Assembly (NCBI GenBank): GCA_020832055.1
Contig: JAFIFL010000002.1
Location: 1-55,350 of the forward strand
DNA length: 55,350 nucleotides
Direction of reading: 5' to 3'
From: Gammaproteobacteria bacterium
Lineage (GTDB): Bacteria > Pseudomonadota > Gammaproteobacteria > Pseudomonadales > Azotimanducaceae
Under the pieces are notes generated by a model. The model was not told the origin of the DNA. It saw nothing but the letters and a program-made list of their open reading frames with translations, and ran no database searches. A program made the translations under genes and the position numbers. Shown here piece by piece: positions 34,169 to 43,446 of this stretch; the first letter of the stretch is position 1; each line of letters begins with the position of its first letter.

Positions 34169-35821
34169 CTAGATCGGGCATTGAATGTTGCCCAGGCGCT
34201 GGGTGAGCAGGGCATTCTCCCGATAGTCTATGGGCACGACCACCAGACTCGGGCCGGGCTCGGCGAACGATGCTGCAAGCGTTTCGGCCACGTCCCGGCT
34301 GCGGGTGACATGATGGCCGTTCCAGCCGAAGGCATCCGCCAGCTTCATCCAGTCCGGGTTGCCGAAATCCAGGTCCGTGTGACGGCCGAAGTGGTTGTGC
34401 TGCTTCCACTTGATCAACCCATAGCCATGGTCCTCCCAGACCATGACCGTGAAGTTGAGGTTCAGGCGGCGAGCCGTCTCCATCTCCTGCACATTCATCA
34501 GGAAGCCAGCATCGCCGCAGATGGCGAGAATGCGGCGGTCCGGATGCACCAGCGCTGCAGCCACCGCACCGGGCAGCGCAAAGCCCATGGAGCAGAAGCC
34601 GTTGGGGATGAGGCAGGTGTTCGGCTCGTGGCACTGGTAGTGGCGGGCGACCCACATCTTGTGGGCACCGACATCGGATAGCAGCACGTCATTGGGCCCC
34701 ATCACCTGACGCGCATCCCACAGCACTTTCTGGGGCCGAATCAGGCCGTCGGTGTCGTCGTCTTTGTACTGTTCGAGTTCCAGCTTCATGTCACGCCGGG
34801 CCGCGGCCTGATTCGGCAGATCGAACTTCAGCCCTCCCATGGCATCGACGCGCTCGTTGAGCATCCACAGCGCATGGGCCAGATCGCCGACCACCTCCAC
34901 CTCCGGATGGTAGTGCTCGTCGATCTCAGCCGGCAGGAAGTCGAGGTGGACGATGCGCTTGTCCTTCTGGTCGTTCCACAGCATCGGGTGGTACTCGACC
35001 ATGTCGTAGCCGAGCGTGACCACCACGTCCGCCGCGTCGATGGCGCAGGAGACGACGTCCTTGGCCTGCAGACCCACGGTATAGAGGCAGTAGGGGGCAT
35101 CCATGTCGACGCAGCCCTTGGCCATGAAGGTGCTCGCCACGCCGATGCCCGTCTTCTCGCAGAAGATCCGCAGCTGCTTGGCGGCCCGCTTGCGAATGGC
35201 ACCATTGCCCGCGAGGATCACCGGCCGTTTGGCGTTCTTGATCAGGTCGAAAGCGAGATTGACGATCTTGTCGGCCGGAACCGGACGACGGAACCGGCGC
35301 GGAATCATGGGGGTTGCCGTGGTGTCGAGTTCGGCGATGTCCTCGGGCAGTTCGATGTGCGTCGCGCCCGGCTTCTCCGTTCGCGACAGGCGCACAGCCT
35401 TGCGGACGATCTCGGGGATGTTGTTCGGATGGATGACCTGCACCGCCCACTTGGTGACCGGTTCGAACATGTGCACCACATCCATGACCTGGTGCGATTC
35501 CTTGTGCAGCCGCGTCGAAGCCCCCTGCCCGGTGAGCACCAGCATCGGTGCGCGGTCCATGTTGGCGTCAGCGACTCCGGTGATGAGATTGGTCGCGCCC
35601 GGACCGAGGGTGCCCAGACACCCCGCCGGCTCGCCGGTGAGACGGCCGTAGATCTCCGCCATGAAGGCGGCGCCCTGCTCGTGACGACACAGCACGAAAC
35701 GGATCTTGTCCGAGGCCTCCAGGGACATCATGAAATCCGCATTTTCCTCTCCGGGCACGCCGAAGATGTACTCGATCCCTTCTTCCTCCAAGCACTTCAC
35801 GAACAGGTCTGATGCCTTCAT
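34169..35821 (-). CDS. Acetolactate-synthase-like TPP-dependent enzyme
   Basis: 550 residues from ATG 35821 (MKASDLFVKCLEEEG). N-terminal pyrimidine-binding domain: GVPGEENADFMMSLE and RHEQGAAFMAEIYGR, with the catalytic Glu. Central domain: RPVILAGNGAIRKRAA. TPP/metal domain: CGDAGFLMNVQEMETARRL near 440, with DHGYGLIKWKQ where other family members have NN. It resembles catabolic acetolactate synthase and related lyases; no regulatory subunit (ilvH) is nearby, so it is probably not for branched-chain amino acids. It is co-directional with the ALDH, and the two may produce and oxidise an aldehyde. Confidence 0.85.
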   Translation of the reverse strand: MKASDLFVKCLEEEGIEYIFGVPGEENADFMMSLEASDKIRFVLCRHEQGAAFMAEIYGRLTGEPAGCLGTLGPGATNLITGVADANMDRAPMLVLTGQGASTRLHKESHQVMDVVHMFEPVTKWAVQVIHPNNIPEIVRKAVRLSRTEKPGATHIELPEDIAELDTTATPMIPRRFRRPVPADKIVNLAFDLIKNAKRPVILAGNGAIRKRAAKQLRIFCEKTGIGVASTFMAKGCVDMDAPYCLYTVGLQAKDVVSCAIDAADVVVTLGYDMVEYHPMLWNDQKDKRIVHLDFLPAEIDEHYHPEVEVVGDLAHALWMLNERVDAMGGLKFDLPNQAAARRDMKLELEQYKDDDTDGLIRPQKVLWDARQVMGPNDVLLSDVGAHKMWVARHYQCHEPNTCLIPNGFCSMGFALPGAVAAALVHPDRRILAICGDAGFLMNVQEMETARRLNLNFTVMVWEDHGYGLIKWKQHNHFGRHTDLDFGNPDWMKLADAFGWNGHHVTRSRDVAETLAASFAEPGPSLVVVPIDYRENALLTQRLGNIQCPI

Positions 35822-36064
35822 GACTCCGTCTCCCGGAACGCTGTGCATCTGTACGCGCATCTGGACCCGGGTCTGAGCGATGTCTGGGCAAGCCCGAATG
35901 TCGTTCAGAGCAGAGCCTCGGCCTGCCTGCCGGACTGGCTCCAACGAGAAGTCTGCGCCGCGTTGTCGGGAGCCGGAGAGGCAAACTCCATCGAGTCTAC
36001 GCCCGGCAGACAGCGAGCGCTACGAAGCACAAGCGGTGTCCTCGACGCGGCTCGCGGGCCCCGT

Positions 36065-36478
36065 TCAGGAGAGGGTGAACAGGACAATGACGCCGAGAAC
36101 GAGAAGCACAGCACCTGCAATCAACGCCACACGCGGGAGGGACGACGCATCCATGGGCCGGGCGGCCTCGATGGGGGCGTCGGGATTGACCTCGGTATCG
36201 TCGCCTTCAGCGCCAGTCCTGTCGCCGACTGCCGTGATGTCGTGATCCTCGGCATCATGCGGGGACGCCGTGGTGTCGGCAGCGTCCGGGGCGCCGTTGG
36301 CGAATTCGCCATTGAGCATGCCTTCAATGGTGAGCGCACGAATCGTTCGATAGTCGTCAATGCTCACTTCGCCGGCCGCCCAACTGCGGGCAAGGGCCCG
36401 TACGTGAGCGCTCTGCTCGCTGAGCGTCAGCACGTGCACGCGGGTCCCGCCACGCTTGTTTGAAGGCGCATCAGCCAT
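36065..36478 (-). CDS. Tail-anchored small membrane protein of the cytochrome/FHA cluster
   Basis: 137 residues from ATG 36478 (MADAPSNKRGG). No family recognised. The N-terminal half is helical (LTLSEQSAHVRALARSWAAG and VSIDDYRTIRALTIEG), the middle is acidic and disordered (DDTEVNPDAPIE), and the end is one membrane helix VALIAGAVLLVLGVIVLFTL with no tail beyond it. It would be anchored with its bulk in the cytosol. It lies 2 bp after the PP2C stop. The Thr-rich acidic middle (ADTTASP, AEDHDITAVG) could be phosphorylated and bound by the FHA domains, but this is inference. Confidence 0.7.
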   Translation of the reverse strand: MADAPSNKRGGTRVHVLTLSEQSAHVRALARSWAAGEVSIDDYRTIRALTIEGMLNGEFANGAPDAADTTASPHDAEDHDITAVGDRTGAEGDDTEVNPDAPIEAARPMDASSLPRVALIAGAVLLVLGVIVLFTLS

Positions 36479-36480
36479 CG

Positions 36481-37212
36481 TCACGCCTCCTCGCATGCGG
36501 CAACGATAATGCTCACATTGTCCCGCGCGCCCCGCTCGAGTGCGACGCCGAGCAGGGTCTGGACCCGCTCGTGTATGGGATCTTCTCCGAGCAGGATGTC
36601 GCGCATTTCGTCTCGCTCGACCTCACGGTAGAGCCCATCGCTGCAGAGCAGGTAAACATCACCCGGTTCGATGTCGAACAGGATGCAGTCGAGACACAGG
36701 TCCGGCTGGCCGCCGACCGCGCGGGTAATGACGCTGGAATCCGGGTGGTCGTCGGCCTCTTCAGGAGTGAGGACGCCGCGCTCCACGAGTTCCTCGAGCG
36801 GATCGTGGTCGCGGGAGATCTGGGTAAAGATACCGTCCCGCAGCTGATAGAGACGGGAATCGCCTGCCCACATGCAGACCCCGACCCGATCCGAAGTCAG
36901 CATGGCGACCACGGTACAGCCCATGGTCTTGCCGCCGAAGTTCTCGTCGGCATGGCTGCGAATGTCCTTGTTGATCCGGATCAGGGCATCGTCGACGCGG
37001 TCGACGAACTCCGGGAAGCTTCCCCCGGTGTCGAGCTCGCCGAGGGTTTCCGTGAGCATGCGGCTCGCAACGTCGCCGGCCGCATGGCCTCCCATGCCAT
37101 CCGCGACCACCCACATGCACGCCTTCGGACGCGCCAGGATCGCATCCTCGTTATGGGCGCGGCGCTTTCCGGTATCGGTCAGACCGGCCGATTCCCACGT
37201 GAGCTCAGCCAC
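36481..37212 (-). CDS. PP2C-family protein serine/threonine phosphatase
   Basis: 243 residues, a single PPM/PP2C domain of the size of PrpC/Stp. All metal and phosphate motifs are visible: KRRAHNEDAIL at residue 17, VVADGMGGHAAGDVAS near 35, MWAGDSRLYQLRDG near 115, LLCSDGLY near 187 and ARDNVSIIV near 232. It removes phosphate from Ser/Thr in the cytosol. The start is a GTG (37212). It is surrounded by FHA-domain proteins (cyclase-FHA upstream, FHA-cytochrome further upstream), so it most likely dephosphorylates their partners. No Ser/Thr kinase gene is in the window. Confidence 0.9.
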   Translation of the reverse strand: MAELTWESAGLTDTGKRRAHNEDAILARPKACMWVVADGMGGHAAGDVASRMLTETLGELDTGGSFPEFVDRVDDALIRINKDIRSHADENFGGKTMGCTVVAMLTSDRVGVCMWAGDSRLYQLRDGIFTQISRDHDPLEELVERGVLTPEEADDHPDSSVITRAVGGQPDLCLDCILFDIEPGDVYLLCSDGLYREVERDEMRDILLGEDPIHERVQTLLGVALERGARDNVSIIVAACEEA

Positions 37213-37309
37213 GCCTCGCTCCCGGCAGCTCAGCCGTCACGGCCGAAGTTCCTTCATCAACTCGCCCATACTGTCTTCCCCGCTTCCCGTCCTCCGGCCC
37301 GATATCGAC

Positions 37310-38200
37310 TCAGGGACAAGTGAAGTGCACCAGATGCTGATTGGCTTCAGACACGTCTTCCCCAAGACCAATGCAACCACTGCCCCATATCAGCAGCTCC
37401 TCCCGGCGCAGGTAGACATTCTCGCCGTCCGCCGTCCGCACGAATGTGCCATTCGTGCTCTGATCGACGACAACGAATTTGCCGCGCCGCGACTCGAAGC
37501 GGCAATGCACCCTGGACGCCAGCGGTGCCGGGATGACCATGTCCGCCTGGGATCCCCGCCCCAGGGTGATTACGGGTCGCTCGACGCTCCCGACTTTCAC
37601 TTCCTGACCCTCATAGCGCAGGATCAGCAGACCTTGTTCACCGGCAGGCCTGACTGCCGACGGCACATTCATGGTCGTGACGTCGTCGGCCTCCCAGAGA
37701 ATTTCGCAGATGCGCAATTCGACCGACTTGCCTTTGACCGTCGTGCGATCGAACTCCCGGGCCATGTCAGCCAGCTCGGTATCGAGCAGGGCCACCGTAT
37801 CGCCCGTCGTGATCACCTGGGTCGCCTTGGCGATTCCCGCCATGCGGGCCGCGACATTCACGGCGTCGCCGAAGACGTCCCCGTCATCGAGAATCGCCGG
37901 TCCGTGATGCAACCCCGCGCGCAATGCGATGCGGTGGCCGGCGTACTGCCGCCCGGATTCGTTCTCTTCCTGGATCTCGCAGGCGGCCCGGACGGCCTGA
38001 TTCGCGTCATCGAAGCGAACCATGATTTCGTCGCCGATGGTCTTGACCAGGGTGCCGCCGTGCTGCTCCACGATCTCCAGCATGAATGCAATGCATTCTC
38101 CGATGACCTGCTGGGCACGCTGATCGCCCAGCGTTTCGTACAGACGCGTACTACCGCAGACATCGGCGAAGAGAATCGACGTGTTGACATTCTCCGCCAT
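37310..38200 (-). CDS. Class III adenylate/guanylate cyclase fused to FHA domain
   Basis: 296 residues. Res 1-175 are a class III cyclase domain: ILFADVCGSTRLYE with the first metal Asp, KTIGDEIMVRFDD with the second and GDAVNVAARM with the Asn and Arg that stabilise the transition state, so it looks active. Res 190-290 are an FHA domain: VITLGRGSQADMVI, SRVHC and QSTNGTFV keep the Arg, Ser, His and Asn that bind phosphothreonine. It has no membrane helix. It would make cAMP or cGMP under control of phosphopeptide binding. The oxidoreductase in the same cluster has two cNMP-binding domains, which is the natural receiver. Confidence 0.9.
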   Translation of the reverse strand: MAENVNTSILFADVCGSTRLYETLGDQRAQQVIGECIAFMLEIVEQHGGTLVKTIGDEIMVRFDDANQAVRAACEIQEENESGRQYAGHRIALRAGLHHGPAILDDGDVFGDAVNVAARMAGIAKATQVITTGDTVALLDTELADMAREFDRTTVKGKSVELRICEILWEADDVTTMNVPSAVRPAGEQGLLILRYEGQEVKVGSVERPVITLGRGSQADMVIPAPLASRVHCRFESRRGKFVVVDQSTNGTFVRTADGENVYLRREELLIWGSGCIGLGEDVSEANQHLVHFTCP

Positions 38201-38292
38201 CGTTGAGCAGCTTCCTTCTCGAGTTCTTTCAGGAGATTACCTGACTGCAGCGACCGGCGCGAGTCTCCTGCCATCGCCGTTCCGGCACGACC

Positions 38293-39627
38293 TTACAGTG
38301 CCCGCCGCAGCCGGTCAGCCGCAGCGGCGAAGCTCGCCGGACGATAGGCTTCGTCGTTCTCCACGGTGGCGAAAACGGCATCCATGCTCTCCCTGACATC
38401 CTCCCAGCGTTCGATGGAGATCAGCAGCACATCCATCGCCATGGCCGCCTGCTCGGCCGCGACGTAGTCCCTGTAGTCTCCCCTGGCTGCGCGATTCAGC
38501 ACGCCTCGGAGGATCTGTTGTCGGGCCGCCTGATCCGCGCCGGCGGCGAGGGCCGATTCCAGCTCATCCACCAGGGACGCCAAATGACGGCTTGCCGCCG
38601 CAACGGCATCCCGGCTGCGCGCAACGGACTGGTTCAATTCGCGAATGCGCTGCAGCATCCGATCATGCAGCGTTCCGGCCAGCACCTCCGCCAGCGGCAG
38701 CAGCAGGACGAAATTCGCATCATTGATGCGGATGGCCCCCGGCTCGAGCCCCTCTGTGAGCACGGTGGGCTGCCAGTCCAGGCTGCTCATGGGCTGATGG
38801 CAGGAATGGCAATCGAACAGCGCGATTTCCGGAAACATGCCACTGCCGTGCAGCAGGGGTCCCTGCAGCAGCGCGATGCTCTCCCGCGCCGCCACCATCA
38901 GGCCACCGGTCCAGGTGTCGAATTCACTGACGATGCCCTTGCGTTGATCGTAGTCGGCATCGAAGGCCCAATGGGGTGGCTGCAGGGCACTGAAGGTGCT
39001 GAGCTCGAACGCCAGACGCGGATGCCCCGCACCCATGATGCGGTGGGTGGCGAACTTGTCTTCGGTGCCGAGGTGACAGGAGAGGCAGAGCTGCGCCCGG
39101 GCCTCGACGCTCGAAGTCGGGTACAGCCCCCGATCGAGATTGTCCTGATGACTGGCTCCGGGAGCGGTGTGGCTCGACAGCCAGTTCTCCGCACCCCCGT
39201 GGCAGGCCTCGCAGCCCACCCCGTCACTGATCTGGAAGTCTGCGCCCCGTTGCTCAGCCGGCACGTTGTCGGCATGGCAATCGAGACAGATCGCCGCCTC
39301 ATGGGCATTGGGAAGGCCCAGGTTGCGCGCCATCCGCTGCGACTCCTCCGTCAGCAGCGTCCGGTAGGCCTGGGCATGCCTGTCGAGTCGCGTCCACGTC
39401 ACGTACTCGTTCTGCAGCACGTTGGTGGAACTGCGCTCAGTGGCCGAGCCATGGCAGACACCCGAGGCGCAGGAAGCCACCCCCTGGTGCACGTAGCCGT
39501 CGTACTGTGGCAATTCCGCCGCCGTCGCTCCCTGCAGAACTGCGGCCAGCAGGCAGACGGCCCCGAAAACGGCCCTTGCCACCCGCCTATTCGCCACCGC
39601 TGTGCTTCCGCGGTTGTGCGCTGTCAT
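38293..39627 (-). CDS. Pentaheme c-type cytochrome (cytochrome c554-like)
   Basis: 444 residues from ATG 39627, which overlaps the previous gene by 41 bp and has GGGGAG eight bases upstream. The signal peptide ends near residue 37 (LQGATAAELP). Five heme sites: CASGVCH (a CX4CH motif, 53-59), CLDCH (114), CEACH (139), CLSCH (181) and CHSCH (273). The region after 300 is helical and heme-free, with RELNQSVARSRDAV and LASLVDELESALAAG. The pattern fits cytochrome c554-type periplasmic electron carriers. It should receive electrons from the decaheme partners. A 92-bp gap separates it from the cyclase gene. Confidence 0.88.
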   Translation of the reverse strand: MTAHNRGSTAVANRRVARAVFGAVCLLAAVLQGATAAELPQYDGYVHQGVASCASGVCHGSATERSSTNVLQNEYVTWTRLDRHAQAYRTLLTEESQRMARNLGLPNAHEAAICLDCHADNVPAEQRGADFQISDGVGCEACHGGAENWLSSHTAPGASHQDNLDRGLYPTSSVEARAQLCLSCHLGTEDKFATHRIMGAGHPRLAFELSTFSALQPPHWAFDADYDQRKGIVSEFDTWTGGLMVAARESIALLQGPLLHGSGMFPEIALFDCHSCHQPMSSLDWQPTVLTEGLEPGAIRINDANFVLLLPLAEVLAGTLHDRMLQRIRELNQSVARSRDAVAAASRHLASLVDELESALAAGADQAARQQILRGVLNRAARGDYRDYVAAEQAAMAMDVLLISIERWEDVRESMDAVFATVENDEAYRPASFAAAADRLRRAL

Positions 39628-42600
39628 CGTCCTGCTCCCCTGCCGCCCGCATCTGCGGTGCATCCTGTGCCAACGCGCGCTCTGATTCCTTCGCGGGATC
39701 ATCCTGTACGGTCCAGAGCGAACCGTCCTCATTCATGTACATCCGCCGCACCACATCGATTTCCAGCGGCCCGGATCCACGTCGGCCAAACACCGCAATC
39801 TGGTGCCCGGTCTCATCCATGAAACGATCCCGCTCCAGGGCCCGGGTCAGGGCCAGTGCCGGCGATCGGGTCGGGTAGCTGGCGATCAACTCCGGTTTCG
39901 GGTCCGGACTGAAGCCATAAAAACCCGGGACCGTATCGGGCGCCGTCAGCTGCAGCACTTTCAAGCCTCCCGTTCCGTCCGCCACATAGGCGAACAACGA
40001 GGCATTGGTATGGGCGATGGATACGTCCCGGGCGTCGACGATGCCCTGCTCCGGCGTGACCCGGTCGTACTCGAACATGCGCTCGGGCCGCTCGACATCG
40101 ACGATGACCAGGCCTTCGTTGGCCGCCGCCACGTAGGCGAAAGTGCGCGTGACGAAGACGCCCCGGGCATCCGCCAGGGGAATGGTGTTGTCTGCGACCA
40201 GACGCGGCGCCTCCGGATTGGTGACGTCAACCGCTTTCAGCCCTTCCGCATCCGTCACGAAGAGGTAGCGGAACTGCAGTGCCGAGGCCCTCGCATCGTC
40301 CAAGGGCAGCACCGCGGCCAGCCGTGGTTCGTGGGGCACGTCGAGGTCCACGACCACCAGACCGGCATCGGCGATGATGTAGGCCCAGGTACCGCCCATG
40401 GTGACGTGGCGGGCACCGTCGAGAATGCCATTCTCGTTCCAGGTCACCACACGGGTGAAGAAATTGTTGCGCGGCTCCCCATCGTTGAGAGTCTCGATGT
40501 CGACCAGATACAGCCCTTCTTCCGAATCGGTGACGATGGCGTAGTAATAGATGGGGTGATGCGGGCGCTCTTCGTTGTCGATGCGCATGAGGTCACCGAC
40601 GTTGCGTGATGGGGAAATCGGCTGCGTGGTGGACACCGAGACGCAGGTGGCGTTGGCACTGGGTACGTGCGTGCGGTGTCCGAGCGGGCTGAAGGGTCCC
40701 GTGAGGATGCGATAGCTGACGCCCTTGTTCGCAATGCTGGCAATGTCGTAGGCACGGAATCCATCGCTGCCACCGGCCGTGAACAGGTACTCCCCACGAT
40801 GCTGCAGACAGGTGATGGCATCCTTGGATCGATTGGCGTGATGCTGCGTTTTCAGAACCCGATCGTTGTCCTGGTGCGCGCTGTACCAGTCCGGATAGGC
40901 ATAGCGATGCAGGTAACTGCCGATCACCGCCTGCGGCTCCTCCCACTCGGTGACCTGGACGGCCTCCACAGCCCGCTCGGTACCGAAGTAGGCCATGTAG
41001 CCCAAGAAATCGATGTACTTCGTTCCCAGGCCCAGGGTCTGCGCCACGATGGCGTTGTTGTCGCCATCGGCTGATAGGTGACAATCGCTGCAGGTCTTGG
41101 TTTCCGTCTTGCGCACCGTATGGGCGAAGTGCGGATTCATGGCCTGGGAAGAGTAGCCGCTGGCCGCAATGGGCGGCTGCTGAATATAGATCTTCTCCCG
41201 GTTGGCGTTGGTGGACGACAGCACCAGAGCCGAACTCGAACGGATGGGCGCAATCTTGCCCCCCTTCACCTGACCCCGGCGGCCGATCATGAAGATCTCG
41301 TCGCGCACGACCTGTGGATTGTAGGTGGCATAGTTGCGCGAGATGCCGCCCTCGTAGTGATACCTTTCAGTCTTCCAGTTGGCTTCGATGGGAAGATGAC
41401 AGCCACCGCAACTGGTGGTCCAGGCGGTGTGGCAGGTGTAGCACTCCATCTCCGAATAGTCGTGGGCGCGATCCGCTGCAGCCACGTCCAGCCCCCAATT
41501 CTGGCTTTCCGTATCCCGGCTCATGAGCTTGGCGCGGGCCGCCTTTTCGTTGAAATCCCGATGGCCACCGGTGACGGAATCCTTCACCAGGCTGACCTCC
41601 CACTCCATGCCCGGGTTGACCAGGCTGCGCTGGATCAGTCTGTCTCCCACCCACTCGAAGCGCGGCTTGCCGTCCGGGTTGCGGATCAGGCGCAGATCGT
41701 GACCACCCGGCGGTGCGGCAGGGCCTGAAGTAAAGAGCGTCGGATAGTTGTCAGCTGTGCCGTGACAGTCCGCGCAATCGATCTCGATGGCATGGGCCAC
41801 CTCACCGTAGAGGTAGCCGTCGCCATGACTGTCCTGGGCGAAGTGACAGTCGACGCAGTGCATGCCCACATCGAGGTGGATGTCTGCCATGTGCACCGAT
41901 TTGTCGAAGCGGTCAGGGTCGTCGAATTCGACGATGTCGCCGTCAGCATCGAGCAGATTACCCTTGCGGTCGCGCTTGTAGATGGCGCGGAAATTCCACC
42001 CGTGGCCGTGATAGTCGGCAAACTGGGTGTGCTCCATCTCGTCGTTGCGCTCCCAGACCGAGCGCAGGAAATCCACATCGCCCCATTTGCCCCGAGCCGC
42101 GGCCCCTTCGGGATTGCGGGCATTGATCTCGCGGATCTCCGAACTGGTGGGGTAACGCTGCTCCTCGGGCCACATGCGTGGCGCATCAGACTCGTAATCC
42201 CACATGGTGTAGCCGAGATAGCTGTTCACGAACACGTTCGGCTGGTGCATGTGGCAGGACATGCACTGGCTGCTGGGAATGGCCCTCGTGAATTCGTGGC
42301 GTATGGGGTGTCCGGGTTCGTCACGGGGGATGGTGGGATCCACACTGGCCGTTTCGCCCATGTGCCCGTACTTGGCCCAGGGGCCGGAGTGGCGTGGATC
42401 ACGGTCGTTGGCATAGGGAACGTGACAGGCTCCGCAGCCGGAGGTGCGGAAGTCGCCAGGCTGCTCATTGGTGCCGAGGAACCACATCAACGGATCGTTG
42501 AGTCGGGTCTTGGTGATGTTGATCAGCGGCACGGAGATGCTCTGCCCGGTACCGGGGCCCCGATTCGACTGGCGGATATCGGGGCGTCCAGGCTCCTCCA

Positions 42601-43435
42601 GCCGCTGAATCAGGCCAAGCACGTTGGGAACGCCCGTTTCCGGGAACAGGTTGATGATGTTGCGGCCGCCACGCTCGAAGACCCGGAAGATGTCGCCGGG
42701 CTTGACGGTCTCCCAGGCCGGGAGCGGCGCGAGCTGAGGGAGGATGCCGTGCTCGCGCATGGCCCGCTCCGGATCATCCAGGGGTGGCCCTTCGATCAAC
42801 GCACCCACACCGTCCCGGGTATAGGCCTCGCCCAGGATGTAATTCTTGTAGGGCAGGATCCCATTGTTGTAGGCAGCACCGCCCCAGAGCATGGCAGTGG
42901 TGGCCATCAGGCTGCGCTTGGCGGCCTGGATGATCGGCAGGTGGCAGGCACCACAGGCCTCCTCCGCCACCCGGTAATCGGAAGGATTCTTGAAGCGGAC
43001 GAATTCCGGGCTCTCTCTGTTGAGCAGCGTGTAGCTGCGCACCGGATTGCGTGACTTCGGATAGTCCCAATCGTCCGGGAACAGAGGCAGGACGTGGGCG
43101 GACTCCATGAGCGCGTAGTAGCCGGGGTCTGATCGCTCGAGGCCCTGCTCATTGAAGACAGCAGGGTCGCCGCCGTGGCAATCCACGCAGCCGAGCACCA
43201 CGCCAGGATTTCTGTGCATGGTCTTGGAGTCGGTAGCCGTGTGGCAGCTCATGCAGCCTGCCGACTTGGCCTCGGCCTCCTCCGGGTGCTGGCCAGCAGG
43301 TGCCGGCGGGTAGTCCGGGTAGTTGCGTTCAACCGGTTTGGGAGCGGCGGCTGCGTAACCGAGCAGCGGCAGGAGCAACAGGAGGCTCAGCAGCCCGCTG
43401 CGCGCGTCAAACCTTGGGGATGCGGATGCATTCAT
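39587..43435 (-). CDS. Decaheme c-type cytochrome fused to LVIVD-type beta-propeller
   Basis: 1282 residues, the largest protein here. A Sec signal (LLSLLLLLPLLGYAAAAP) leads to a multiheme part (res 40-800) with ten CXXCH sites at 61, 83, 161, 334, 391, 527, 554, 665, 676 and 782. Res 875-1215 hold about seven short beta repeats of the LVIVD kind, such as GLYLVDIETL, GLVVVDLDVP, GLKAVDVTNPEAP and GLVIVDVERPERM. The tail is charged and disordered. There is no lipobox or membrane helix. It should be periplasmic or outer-surface. It lies 11 bp after the barrel gene. The propeller may bind a substrate, a partner or the barrel. Confidence 0.9.
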   Translation of the reverse strand: MNASASPRFDARSGLLSLLLLLPLLGYAAAAPKPVERNYPDYPPAPAGQHPEEAEAKSAGCMSCHTATDSKTMHRNPGVVLGCVDCHGGDPAVFNEQGLERSDPGYYALMESAHVLPLFPDDWDYPKSRNPVRSYTLLNRESPEFVRFKNPSDYRVAEEACGACHLPIIQAAKRSLMATTAMLWGGAAYNNGILPYKNYILGEAYTRDGVGALIEGPPLDDPERAMREHGILPQLAPLPAWETVKPGDIFRVFERGGRNIINLFPETGVPNVLGLIQRLEEPGRPDIRQSNRGPGTGQSISVPLINITKTRLNDPLMWFLGTNEQPGDFRTSGCGACHVPYANDRDPRHSGPWAKYGHMGETASVDPTIPRDEPGHPIRHEFTRAIPSSQCMSCHMHQPNVFVNSYLGYTMWDYESDAPRMWPEEQRYPTSSEIREINARNPEGAAARGKWGDVDFLRSVWERNDEMEHTQFADYHGHGWNFRAIYKRDRKGNLLDADGDIVEFDDPDRFDKSVHMADIHLDVGMHCVDCHFAQDSHGDGYLYGEVAHAIEIDCADCHGTADNYPTLFTSGPAAPPGGHDLRLIRNPDGKPRFEWVGDRLIQRSLVNPGMEWEVSLVKDSVTGGHRDFNEKAARAKLMSRDTESQNWGLDVAAADRAHDYSEMECYTCHTAWTTSCGGCHLPIEANWKTERYHYEGGISRNYATYNPQVVRDEIFMIGRRGQVKGGKIAPIRSSSALVLSSTNANREKIYIQQPPIAASGYSSQAMNPHFAHTVRKTETKTCSDCHLSADGDNNAIVAQTLGLGTKYIDFLGYMAYFGTERAVEAVQVTEWEEPQAVIGSYLHRYAYPDWYSAHQDNDRVLKTQHHANRSKDAITCLQHRGEYLFTAGGSDGFRAYDIASIANKGVSYRILTGPFSPLGHRTHVPSANATCVSVSTTQPISPSRNVGDLMRIDNEERPHHPIYYYAIVTDSEEGLYLVDIETLNDGEPRNNFFTRVVTWNENGILDGARHVTMGGTWAYIIADAGLVVVDLDVPHEPRLAAVLPLDDARASALQFRYLFVTDAEGLKAVDVTNPEAPRLVADNTIPLADARGVFVTRTFAYVAAANEGLVIVDVERPERMFEYDRVTPEQGIVDARDVSIAHTNASLFAYVADGTGGLKVLQLTAPDTVPGFYGFSPDPKPELIASYPTRSPALALTRALERDRFMDETGHQIAVFGRRGSGPLEIDVVRRMYMNEDGSLWTVQDDPAKESERALAQDAPQMRAAGEQDDDSAQPRKHSGGE

Positions 43436-43446
43436 GGTGTCCGCCT

